Source of the DNA: Flagellimonas hadalis
GTDB taxonomy: Bacteria > Bacteroidota > Bacteroidia > Flavobacteriales > Flavobacteriaceae
Assembly: GCF_007785775.2 (NCBI RefSeq)
Contig: NZ_VNIK02000001.1
Span: 124,001-188,000, forward strand
Direction: 5' to 3'
DNA length: 64,000 bases
Part shown: positions 1-6,897 of the stretch, piece by piece
Layout of the letters: each line of letters begins with the position of its first letter
How positions within the stretch are numbered: position 1 is the stretch's first letter
Position numbers and translations under genes: made by a program
The notes under the pieces: generated by a model
Databases searched by the model: none
What the model was told of the DNA's origin: nothing
The model's input: the letters and a program-made list of their open reading frames with translations, nothing else

Positions 1-191
1 ATACCAAAGGTTATGGCAAATATTTTTAGCCAAAAGCGTGTGAGAACCTCATAATGTTTGTTTCCGGTTTTAAGGTAAAGCCCCTCCATAATCACCATAA
101 TAAGGCCAATACCAATACTAAGGGGTGGATAGATATAATGAAAAGCTACCGTGAAGGCAAATTGTATCCGAGCGAGGATTTCAGTTTCCAT
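1..191 (-). CDS. cydA: Cytochrome bd ubiquinol oxidase subunit I, N-terminal part (runs off the left edge)
   Basis: Reading the minus strand from the ATG at 191 gives 63 codons that begin METEILARIQFAFTVAFHYI and continue with PPLSIGIG, IMEGLYLKTG and a TRFW segment. This matches the first two helices of CydA, the haem-bearing subunit of the high-affinity quinol:O2 oxidase in the inner membrane. The His in FHYIYPPL corresponds to the N-terminal haem ligand of the family. The rest lies outside the window. A promoter with TTG-N19-TACCTTTG and a palindrome sits just upstream (210-253), giving a short leader of about 12 nt. The frame is clear; only the extent is unknown. Confidence 0.9.
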   Translation of the reverse strand, partial: METEILARIQFAFTVAFHYIYPPLSIGIGLIMVIMEGLYLKTGNKHYEVLTRFWLKIFAITFG

Positions 192-209
192 AGTGTTGAA
201 AATTTGACT

Positions 210-239
210 CAAAGGTATTTGGCATGGTGTTTATATCAA
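210..239 (-). promoter_or_regulatory. Bacteroidota-type promoter of cydA
   Basis: On the minus strand TTG (239-237) is followed after exactly 19 nt by TACCTTTG (217-210), a perfect match to the TAnnTTTG -7 element of Bacteroidota sigma factors. The predicted start of transcription is near 205, just ahead of the cydA ATG at 191. Confidence 0.7.
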
Positions 240-253
240 GTAACCCCAGTTAC
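240..253 (-). promoter_or_regulatory. Palindromic operator GTAAC-N4-GTTAC upstream of cydA
   Basis: A perfect 5-bp inverted repeat with a 4-nt spacer abuts the -33 element. Its centre (246.5) lies 29.5 nt from the first base of the -7 box, that is about -41.5 from the predicted start, the classic site of a CRP/FNR-family activator. The same sequence with the same geometry occurs before the peroxiredoxin gene (2395-2408). The identity of the regulator is inference. Confidence 0.6.
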
Positions 254-277
254 ATAAAACAGGTAAAAGTGAACTTT

Positions 278-1606
278 TTAAATGAAATCCTTAACGTTTT
301 CACTGAGGTCAAAAATGGTTGTATTCCTAAGTCCATGCTCTAGAATACTGCTTCCCGCCGCACTCCTGTAGCCACCTGCGCAATGTACCACAATGGGCTT
401 ATTTGTAGGTATTTCATTCATCGTATCCCTCAATTCGTTCAAAGGATGTGCAATTGACTGCTCAAAAAACTTTCCATCATTTAACTCACTTTGGTTTCTA
501 ATGTCAACAATAGTATAATTAGATGGGTTGTTTTGAAAATCCTCCAGATTCAAAATGGCGCTTTTTACCAAATGTTCCTTGCCCAATGTAATGATGGATT
601 GTAATTGTGTTTCGTACCCAATCTTGGATACTCTTTCCAAGATATTGGATAAATCCTTTGGATTTCCGATAACCAAATGAAACGGCTCTTTAGGCGCTAC
701 GATTGAACCCAGCCAAGTTTCAAATTTATCATTTTCGGAAACCGCCATAATGTTGATGCTTCCCTGCAGGTGGCCTTTTTTAAATTGGCTTTCATCCCGT
801 ACATCCACTATTAAGCCATCCGTATCGGTATTTAATCGAAGGGGTATTTTGGCTAGGGAGGTTCTCAGATTTTCAGGACCTTGTCTGTTGGTGTCCACAT
901 TGAACCCAAAATAGGATGGGATAAAGGGCTGACTGTCCAAAATGGTATGTACGAATTCTTCTTTTGATTGTGGTTTAAATGCCCAGTTGCCCATTCTTTC
1001 ATTGCCCAGGGTGCTGCTGTTGTCGGAGCTAAGGTTTTTTCCGCACAAGGATCCCGCGCCATGGGCAGGGAATACCAGGGCTTCATCGGGTAAGTCCTTG
1101 AATTTATTTTGGATGGTATCGTACATCATTTCGGCCAGTTCTTGACGCTTCGCGGTCATATTACCTGCTTTTTCGCGTAAATCTGGTCTTCCCACATCCC
1201 CAATAAAAAGGGTGTCACCAGTAAATAGTGCGGTTTTTCCATCTTTTTCTGCAACAATGGTAATGCTGTCAGGAGAGTGCCCTGGGGTATTCAAGGCCGA
1301 GATTTTGATATTACCTACCATAATGCTTTGGCCTTCATCAAAAGGTTCGTGTTCATAGTCGGCACCCAAATCTTTACTGTGATAAATAGGGGCTCCTGTT
1401 TCGTTGTGTATTTGTAAATGGGAACTCACAAAATCGGCATGTGGATGGGTTTCTATAACCGCGGTTATTTTGGCATCATGATCCTTCGCAAAAGCATAAT
1501 ACTGCATCGGATTTCTTTCAGGATCTATAACGGCCATTTCACCATTGTCCACGATGGCATAAGAATAGTGGGCCAAGGGTTTGTATTCAAACTGTTTTAT
1601 TTCCAT
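278..1606 (-). CDS. Persulfide dioxygenase-like MBL-fold hydrolase with two rhodanese domains
   Basis: 442 residues from the ATG at 1606; an upstream in-frame start at 1648 lies inside a hairpin and adds an unconserved leader. The N-terminal metallo-beta-lactamase fold has H54-x-H56-x-D58, H110, D131 and H182, the ligand set of ETHE1-type glutathione/bacillithiol persulfide dioxygenases. Residues about 260-350 and 360-442 are rhodanese repeats. The second keeps the active-site loop CAGGYRS (Cys409); the first has no Cys in its loop and should be inactive in sulfur transfer. The likely role is oxidation of low-molecular-weight persulfides to sulfite in the cytoplasm. It lies 53 bp downstream of the peroxiredoxin on the same strand, and bshA (bacillithiol) is present in this window. 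A plain MBL hydrolase is the alternative. Confidence 0.85.
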   Translation of the reverse strand: MEIKQFEYKPLAHYSYAIVDNGEMAVIDPERNPMQYYAFAKDHDAKITAVIETHPHADFVSSHLQIHNETGAPIYHSKDLGADYEHEPFDEGQSIMVGNIKISALNTPGHSPDSITIVAEKDGKTALFTGDTLFIGDVGRPDLREKAGNMTAKRQELAEMMYDTIQNKFKDLPDEALVFPAHGAGSLCGKNLSSDNSSTLGNERMGNWAFKPQSKEEFVHTILDSQPFIPSYFGFNVDTNRQGPENLRTSLAKIPLRLNTDTDGLIVDVRDESQFKKGHLQGSINIMAVSENDKFETWLGSIVAPKEPFHLVIGNPKDLSNILERVSKIGYETQLQSIITLGKEHLVKSAILNLEDFQNNPSNYTIVDIRNQSELNDGKFFEQSIAHPLNELRDTMNEIPTNKPIVVHCAGGYRSAAGSSILEHGLRNTTIFDLSENVKDFI

Positions 1607-1622
1607 AGAATAATGTTTTAAA

Positions 1623-1646
1623 GGGCACCTTAAAAGCAAGATGCCC
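1623..1646 (-). terminator. Hairpin between peroxiredoxin and persulfide dioxygenase genes
   Basis: An imperfect inverted repeat (GGGCAtCTT / AAGGTGCCC, about 6-nt loop) followed on the minus strand by TTTAAAAC. It lies between the peroxiredoxin stop and the next start. It could be a partial terminator or an intercistronic processing hairpin. Confidence 0.4.
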
Positions 1647-1659
1647 ATGATGAAAGTTA

Positions 1660-2325
1660 TTAAATTGTTTTTTTAGCCAAGTACCAATCCACTTTTTCCA
1701 AGGAATCATCTGCCAAACGCGCATTCAGTTCATCCAAGGTTTTTGGAGCGCCCACAATTACCTTGTCTCCTTTTTTCCAATCCAATGGCATAGCGACTTT
1801 ATGCTCATCAGAAGTTTGAAGGGCCTCCAAAGCTCTGAGAATCTCGTCCATGTTACGTCCAACGTTCAATGGATAGTACATGACCAATCTAATCTTTTTG
1901 GATGGGTCGATAAAGAATACCGCCCTTACCGCGGCAGTTTCGCTCTCGTTGGGCTGAAGCATTCCGTATAATTTGGAAACCTTCATGTCCAAATCAGCAA
2001 TAATCGGAAAATCAAAATAAACACCCGTGTTTTCCCTAACACTATGCACCCAACCCAAATGGGCGTGGATACTGTCGATGCTTAAACCAAGAAGCTCGGT
2101 GTTCAAAGCCTCGAATTCAGGTTTTCTTTGTGCAAAGCCACTCATTTCGGTAGTGCATACAGGTGTAAAATCTGCGGGGTGGGAGAACATTACGGTCCAT
2201 TTATCCTTGGCAAATTCCGAGAACTTGATCTTACCTTTTGTGGTCACGGCTTCAAAATCGGGTGCAAAATCCCCAATCCGTGGCATCTGATTTACTTTTT
2301 CCTTTTCTACATAAGAGTTTTCCAT
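1660..2325 (-). CDS. 1-Cys peroxiredoxin (Prx6 family)
   Basis: 221 residues from the ATG at 2325, chosen because the residues further upstream are unconserved. The peroxidatic Cys57 sits in FTPVCTTE, preceded by the FSHPADFTP strand typical of Prx6/AhpC-like 1-Cys enzymes. The C-terminal part (VAMPLDWKKGDKV and the segment after it) is the extended Prx6 dimerisation domain. The enzyme reduces H2O2, organic peroxides or peroxynitrite in the cytoplasm. It is the first gene of a minus-strand run with the persulfide dioxygenase. The upstream palindrome at 2395-2408 is shared with cydA, so a common redox or oxygen/NO response is likely. Confidence 0.92.
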   Translation of the reverse strand: MENSYVEKEKVNQMPRIGDFAPDFEAVTTKGKIKFSEFAKDKWTVMFSHPADFTPVCTTEMSGFAQRKPEFEALNTELLGLSIDSIHAHLGWVHSVRENTGVYFDFPIIADLDMKVSKLYGMLQPNESETAAVRAVFFIDPSKKIRLVMYYPLNVGRNMDEILRALEALQTSDEHKVAMPLDWKKGDKVIVGAPKTLDELNARLADDSLEKVDWYLAKKTI

Positions 2326-2364
2326 AATAATATAAGTATAATTTATTGTAATTATTTTACATGA

Positions 2365-2372
2365 TAAAATTA
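2365..2372 (-). promoter_or_regulatory. Probable -7 element of the peroxiredoxin promoter
   Basis: The minus strand has TAATTTTA, one mismatch from TAnnTTTG, lying 22 nt after the palindrome at 2395-2408. cydA has the same 22-nt spacing between its palindrome and its -7 box. The expected leader is about 35 nt. Confidence 0.45.
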
Positions 2373-2394
2373 ATCTATTGTTATGGTGGTGGCA

Positions 2395-2408
2395 GTAACG
2401 TATGTTAC
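2395..2408 (-). promoter_or_regulatory. Palindromic operator GTAAC-N4-GTTAC upstream of peroxiredoxin
   Basis: A perfect GTAAC-GTAT-GTTAC palindrome, the same arms and spacer length as at 240-253. It is centred at about -41.5 from the predicted start of transcription, consistent with a class II CRP/FNR-type activator site. Confidence 0.6.
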
Positions 2409-2742
2409 ACAAACTTTTTTCTAATTGTTAATCAATCAGCAAGCAAGATGGAATAGGAACTTAAAAAAAATCACGGGGTAACAGCTCATTTGAGGAAAAG
2501 GTTGACATTGCGAAATAACGTTACTGTTTTTAAATGGCAACTTATGTATTTGAGAGTATCTTATTTATGCAATAAATCTCTTAAATCCATTTTTTTAAGA
2601 AACGCTTGATAAATATTTCTTTTAATATTTTATGATTAGATTTGTTATTTACGAAAGGAGATTGCTCATAGTGGTCTGTAATTCGGTTAGTAACAAAACA
2701 TCAGCAAGGTAAAAGCCTAATAAAAATAAGGGGTAGCGAATG

Positions 2743-2815
2743 GAGTTCAAATCCTTCCGCGATCACTAGTAAATACAAGGCCTTGGAGAGTTTCTCTTTC
2801 TGAGGCTTATTTTTT
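2743..2815 (+). other. tRNA 3'-end-like remnant followed by hairpin (possible attachment-site scar)
   Basis: GAGTTCAAATCCTTC followed by CCGCGATCACTA (2743-2768) looks like a T-loop, 3' acceptor strand and CCA-like end. An imperfect hairpin with a T-run follows (2777-2815), as often seen just after tRNA genes. No complete cloverleaf can be drawn upstream: only 4 of 7 acceptor pairs with a GGTCTGT near 2670, and the length is wrong. It is therefore not a functional tRNA. It could be a decayed tRNA or a chance match. Confidence 0.3.
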
Positions 2816-2832
2816 GTGCGGAATTTGAAGGC

Positions 2833-2857
2833 ACATCGATCAACTTTTGATCGATGT
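2833..2857. repeat. Perfect 11-bp inverted repeat with 3-nt loop
   Basis: ACATCGATCAA, then CTT, then TTGATCGATGT. There is no T-run on either side, so it is not a typical intrinsic terminator. It lies about 80 bp beyond the end of the copper cluster. Confidence 0.5.
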
Positions 2858-2936
2858 TGACACAGAAGCTACATTGATGAAAAGAAGATCTAAAGGTTTG
2901 TGACACTTGCAGGGCCCTTAACTATAGATTAGGTGT

Positions 2937-3962
2937 TTAATCTTGAACGAATTTAGAATCACTCAAGGTTTTCATAAATGCAATCAGATTTTCTTTTTCC
3001 GCATCAGATAAAGCAATACGGTTACCATTGCTTTTAAAAGTATCATCCAGATTTTCCGAAAATAAGACACCTTCATCAAAGTAATCCAGAACATCCTTTA
3101 AGGTGGCGAATTGTCCAAAACTTCCATAGGGAGCCGTAAATTCCACATTGCGCAAGGAGGGTACCCTAAAACTCATATAATCTTCCATATTTCCAGTGAC
3201 CCTGGCTCTTCCCGCTTCATTGGAGTCTGTGTTTATGGGAAAGCCAATGTTTCTGTAACTTTGGTCCGTAAACAGTTCTGTGCTGTGGCAACTTGCGCAT
3301 TTTTGCTGAAAAGTTTCGTAGCCTTGTGCTTCACTTTCGGTAAAAGAAACACCATCATTTCGTATGACCTGGTCATAAACACTGTTGGAAGAGATCAATG
3401 TGTATTCGTATTGGGCAAGGCTGGCATAAATCCGATATGGCGTTATTTCGTCGTCTCCAAATGCTTTGCTGAACATTTCCACTATTTCTGAATCCTCTTT
3501 CAGTTTGCCCATAACCTCTAAAATGGAAGAATCCATTTCTTCATGTGTAATAATGGGTACCAAAGGTTGATTCTCCAATTCCAGCTTGCTTCCATCCCAA
3601 TTATAGAAACGCATAAACGCAAGGTTTTGAATGGGCGGTACATTCCGTAGACCAATCCTGCCTTCCACGCCAATGGCCTGGGGCTTGTTATCTGCAAAGG
3701 CATTGCTGGGTATATGACAACTCGCACACGAAATGGTATTGTCCGTGCTGAATCGTTTGTCAAAAAACAACTTTTTCCCGAGGGAAACACCATATTGGGT
3801 GGGTGCGTTGGCATAAAAAGCATTGTTCACCTCAGGGAAATTCTCTGGTATGGACAATATCACCTCCGGGTTTTCGAAAGGGATGGTTACCGGGTTATCT
3901 GTACTACATGAAACAAGGAGTAGGAATCCGATATACCCGATTAAGAATTTAAATGCTTTCAT
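2937..3962 (-). CDS. Di-haem cytochrome c peroxidase, MbnH/MauG-like lipoprotein
   Basis: 341 residues. The lipoprotein signal ends at Cys19 (LLVSC). Two c-type haem sites are visible, C79ASCH83 and C222ASCH226, the spacing of bacterial cytochrome c peroxidases and MauG. The chain continues with the ETFQQKCASC and GSFGQFATLKDV segments of the CCP family. It acts outside the cytoplasmic membrane. It directly follows an MbnP-like gene (55 bp). In methanotrophs the pair MbnH-MbnP works in copper handling: MbnH oxidises a Trp of MbnP to kynurenine. By context I infer an MbnH-like maturase rather than a plain H2O2 scavenger, but a detoxifying peroxidase is possible. It is the last gene of the cluster. 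Confidence 0.85.
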   Translation of the reverse strand: MKAFKFLIGYIGFLLLVSCSTDNPVTIPFENPEVILSIPENFPEVNNAFYANAPTQYGVSLGKKLFFDKRFSTDNTISCASCHIPSNAFADNKPQAIGVEGRIGLRNVPPIQNLAFMRFYNWDGSKLELENQPLVPIITHEEMDSSILEVMGKLKEDSEIVEMFSKAFGDDEITPYRIYASLAQYEYTLISSNSVYDQVIRNDGVSFTESEAQGYETFQQKCASCHSTELFTDQSYRNIGFPINTDSNEAGRARVTGNMEDYMSFRVPSLRNVEFTAPYGSFGQFATLKDVLDYFDEGVLFSENLDDTFKSNGNRIALSDAEKENLIAFMKTLSDSKFVQD

Positions 3963-3982
3963 ACATCAAACTTTGGGAATAA

Positions 3983-4007
3983 AGGGCTGCTTTAAGCAAG
4001 CAGCCCT
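3983..4007 (-). terminator. Intercistronic hairpin between mbnP-like and mbnH-like genes
   Basis: AGGGCTGC and GCAGCCCT form a perfect 8-bp stem with a 9-nt loop. It is followed on the minus strand by TTTATT only. It may attenuate transcription or protect the upstream message rather than terminate it fully. Confidence 0.45.
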
Positions 4008-4017
4008 CTGTACATTT

Positions 4018-4878
4018 TTAGTTTTCTACACTTTCAATGGAGAACATTCCCGTTGTATCGGAAGTTCCATTGCCCCCTAGGTTATCCACGAACAATACCA
4101 TATTGGCAGCTGTGTGGATACTGGGTGTTGCATTGCCCTCTCCCAAAATAATGGTGTTGGTCGCACCACTCAGGAGCATATCAAAATCTGCCTTTATGGT
4201 AATAGTGGGTGCACTGCTGCCAACCGTGGCATTTGTGGGCAGGTCCAATGCAATTTCCCGATAGGCATCCACACCCTGTGTATAGGTGGATTCATCATCA
4301 ATGGTGCCTTCTACGGTACTTCCTGTGTGGATTGAAAGTGTTTTGTCATCAGTGTCATAGAAACCTTCAATTTTGGTGAAACGGTATCCAGTACCCCATT
4401 CCCAATGCATTTCGGTATCGTTTTCCCCCGCCAGAGCATAAAAACTAGGGAAACTCACCTGATCTAAAGTATTGAGGTTGCTTCTAACCCCAAGCCCAAA
4501 TTTGATCTGGTTGTACTCACCCGATGGAATCGTGTTCAACACATAATTCAAGGATGATGGATTTGATAGATTCACCACCGTGGCACCATTGTCCAAATCG
4601 TTGATGTTATAGGGGATTTCTGTTCCATCAACTTGGATCAAACGAATGTTGCTGATCACGTACTTCACCTCTGCAAAATGGTGCACCTGTCCTTCGGACG
4701 ATGTATTTTCAGTTGCCGTTGAAGAGGTGGCATCACCCAAAACAATGGTCTCGTCCCCAAAGGTATTTAGGAATTTCAATGTCACATCGTTTGCGACGGG
4801 CGCATCATCACTATCGCTGCAGGATAGCATTGCAATTGAAAACGTGAATAGTAAAAGGATGTTCTTAAAATTTTTCAT
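4018..4878 (-). CDS. MbnP-like copper-binding lipoprotein
   Basis: 286 residues. The lipoprotein signal ends at Cys20 (AMLSC). The opening beta-sandwich segment DVTLKFLNTFGDE, the VHHFAEVKYVISNIRL strand and the motif MHWEWGTGYRF...IEGFY (about 157-174) are the hallmarks of the MbnP-like family (methanobactin-locus and CorA-type copper proteins). Trp159 and Trp161 are candidates for the Trp converted to kynurenine by the partner peroxidase. His66, His67, His158 and His184 could ligate metal. It sits 32 bp after the TonB receptor and 55 bp before the di-haem peroxidase, the expected partner. The copper role is inferred from family and context. Confidence 0.8.
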   Translation of the reverse strand: MKNFKNILLLFTFSIAMLSCSDSDDAPVANDVTLKFLNTFGDETIVLGDATSSTATENTSSEGQVHHFAEVKYVISNIRLIQVDGTEIPYNINDLDNGATVVNLSNPSSLNYVLNTIPSGEYNQIKFGLGVRSNLNTLDQVSFPSFYALAGENDTEMHWEWGTGYRFTKIEGFYDTDDKTLSIHTGSTVEGTIDDESTYTQGVDAYREIALDLPTNATVGSSAPTITIKADFDMLLSGATNTIILGEGNATPSIHTAANMVLFVDNLGGNGTSDTTGMFSIESVEN

Positions 4879-4910
4879 GATTTAATTAATAGTTTATTTA
4901 TGGATTCTTT

Positions 4911-6896
4911 TTAAAAATTGATTTGTAAAGAGGTGAAAAAATTTCTCCCCATTCGTGGTATATTTCCCCAATCCGCATAGGTGCTGTAATATTGGTTCAA
5001 TACATTTTCTGCTCCTACTTGAAGCACAGTTTTATATGTGTTCAGTGTAAATGAATAATCCGCTGAAAGGTTTAGGATGGTATAAGCGGGCGTTAGGTCT
5101 TCACCGTATTCCGGGCTATAGTGTTCTTGCTCAAAATCTCCGTTCAACGTGGTTTGGATCCCCAACGCCCCATTTTGGAAATGCAACGAAGTTTGATAAC
5201 TTAAGGGTCTGATGAACGGTAGATTTCCCTTGTCATTGTCCATCCCACGCGCATACGCCAAGGTGCCTTTCCAATGCAGATCACTGGTGATGGCATAGGA
5301 AGAGTGCAATGAAAAGTTGAACAAGGTGGCATAGTCCAAGGAAGTGTATCCCTTAACGCCTACGGATTGGTAGTTCATGGGACTCCCCAAACTCAAAATC
5401 CGACCGATGATATAGTCCTGGATATAGAAATAATTTACGTTGGCCCCCAGACTGAATTTTTCACTTCTAAAGCCCGCGCTGGCGTTCAATTCATAGGAGA
5501 CCTCATTCTTTAAATCTGGGTTTCCTATATAATCATATCGATCAAAACTATTGTAGATGTAATAGCCGTACCCTTCCGAGACCGATGGCGCCCTATGGCC
5601 ATAACCAGCTCCAATGGAAAAATCAAATTGATCCAACTTATGTTTATAGCCAGCATATAAACTGGGCAACCAACGTGTTTTTTCCTGGGATGCCCCTGGA
5701 TAGAAAATCCAATTGAAATCCACATACTTGGAATGGTTGTAGTTCACACCCAAAGACCCACCAAAATCCACGACGCTTTGCTCTGATACTTCCAGTGAGT
5801 TGTTCACGGAAAGTCCTGCGTATTGCGTAGTAACCCAAGGCCAGCTGTAGGCGAACATGGTGCGCTCGCTTCTGTCCTGCGGATACATTCGCATTTCGGC
5901 AATGGACAGATTATCATAAGCATTCAGCTGAACCTCCGAGCTTAACCTGTTCTTTTGCAGGTGGATTTTGGATAACAATCCGTAGGTCGTACTCCAACCG
6001 GGCATGTCCATATGCACCAAATTTTCAGGTCTGGTGGTATCGTCCATGTAATGTTCGATAGCGTTGTAGTAGACTTTGGCATCCCACACCTTTGCTATTC
6101 CGTCCTCAAAAAATTGCTTGTAAGTGGCTGAAGCTATAAGCGCACGGGAAAGCCACAGATCCATGGGCAAAGCGGGATATCCCACATCTTTGGCCACATC
6201 AAAAATGGCATCTACCCGAACCGATGATAAATCACCTGTCTTATAGGCCAACCCTACGGAAGTATTGAACTTTTGGTATTGGGAATGGTCCACAACCTCG
6301 TCATTCCCATCGGTGTAATTTTCTGCCTTGCGGTAGGAAATGCTTCCCTCGGCCACAAAATTCCGACTGGAATAGGCCATATTCCCCTGATTGTAGAACT
6401 GTTCATTGTTCAGTTCAAAACCCGTTTGATAGGTGCCCGCCCAGTTGGGTTGCATACTAAAGGGTGTACTCTTCCTTTTTAGGTCCACGCTGCCTGCAAT
6501 GGTGGCCCCATTGGAACTTCCCTGCTGCCCGGATGTGATGTCCACCGCTGCAAGGTTGTTGCTTTCCACATAGGAGGTAATAGGGTCCATTTTATCGGTA
6601 CAGGCGCCAAAGATGTGCATACCGTCAATGGTGATGGTAGACCGTTCCATGCCCATGTTGTTCAGCAAAGGTTCCCAAGCATAGGCACCTCTTTTGATAA
6701 AACTTATATTATCCGAGGAGGCTAAAAATTCATCGACAGAAACATTCATTTTCATGGCCGTTTCAATCTTCTTTTTTAGGGTTGCCGTAACCTGGACTTC
6801 CTTCAGTTCCTGTACACTATCCAAGGGTGTTTCTTGCTCTTGACCCATAATTTTCAGGGTCGCCAGAAGAAAAACTGCTATTGAAAATCGCATCAT
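4911..6896 (-). CDS. TonB-dependent receptor, OprC/NosA-like copper type
   Basis: 661 residues from the first of two Met codons at 6896, which starts 1 nt after the stop of the lipoprotein gene (translational coupling). A signal peptide is followed by a short TonB-box/plug region with no CarboxypepD_reg extension, the plug (about residues 60-150) and a 22-strand-type barrel ending in ...QINF. The plug carries IFGACTDKMDP, a C99-xxx-M103 motif, and the barrel region carries EHYMDDTTRP, an H-x-M at about 282-284, followed by VHMDMPGW. CxxxM plus HxM is the copper site of Pseudomonas OprC and NosA-type receptors. The likely role is uptake of copper across the outer membrane. No methanobactin synthesis genes are seen nearby. 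The substrate is inference; the fold is certain. Confidence 0.88.
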   Translation of the reverse strand: MMRFSIAVFLLATLKIMGQEQETPLDSVQELKEVQVTATLKKKIETAMKMNVSVDEFLASSDNISFIKRGAYAWEPLLNNMGMERSTITIDGMHIFGACTDKMDPITSYVESNNLAAVDITSGQQGSSNGATIAGSVDLKRKSTPFSMQPNWAGTYQTGFELNNEQFYNQGNMAYSSRNFVAEGSISYRKAENYTDGNDEVVDHSQYQKFNTSVGLAYKTGDLSSVRVDAIFDVAKDVGYPALPMDLWLSRALIASATYKQFFEDGIAKVWDAKVYYNAIEHYMDDTTRPENLVHMDMPGWSTTYGLLSKIHLQKNRLSSEVQLNAYDNLSIAEMRMYPQDRSERTMFAYSWPWVTTQYAGLSVNNSLEVSEQSVVDFGGSLGVNYNHSKYVDFNWIFYPGASQEKTRWLPSLYAGYKHKLDQFDFSIGAGYGHRAPSVSEGYGYYIYNSFDRYDYIGNPDLKNEVSYELNASAGFRSEKFSLGANVNYFYIQDYIIGRILSLGSPMNYQSVGVKGYTSLDYATLFNFSLHSSYAITSDLHWKGTLAYARGMDNDKGNLPFIRPLSYQTSLHFQNGALGIQTTLNGDFEQEHYSPEYGEDLTPAYTILNLSADYSFTLNTYKTVLQVGAENVLNQYYSTYADWGNIPRMGRNFFTSLQINF

Positions 6897-6897
6897 A

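Larger units (their letters stand above)
2409..2936. other. Gene-free interval of about 530 bp
   Basis: No convincing reading frame on either strand. It holds a tRNA-3'-end-like remnant with a terminator-like hairpin (2743-2815) and a perfect 11-bp inverted repeat (2833-2857). The rest is AT-rich with nothing recognised. It separates the redox genes from the copper cluster and may be a junction of an old insertion. Confidence 0.6.

Noticed and set aside
54..257. Plus-strand reading frame of 67 codons at the left edge
   Set aside because: It is antisense to the start of cydA, whose protein matches the family clearly, and it has no recognisable features.
2518..2535. Third copy of the GTAAC palindrome (AATAACGTTACT)
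   Set aside because: The arms are adjacent without the 4-nt spacer and no gene start lies at a matching distance; treated as chance.
2660..2768. Functional tRNA gene
   Set aside because: The T-arm stem pairs poorly, the acceptor stem pairs only in part and the total length is wrong; kept only as a possible remnant.
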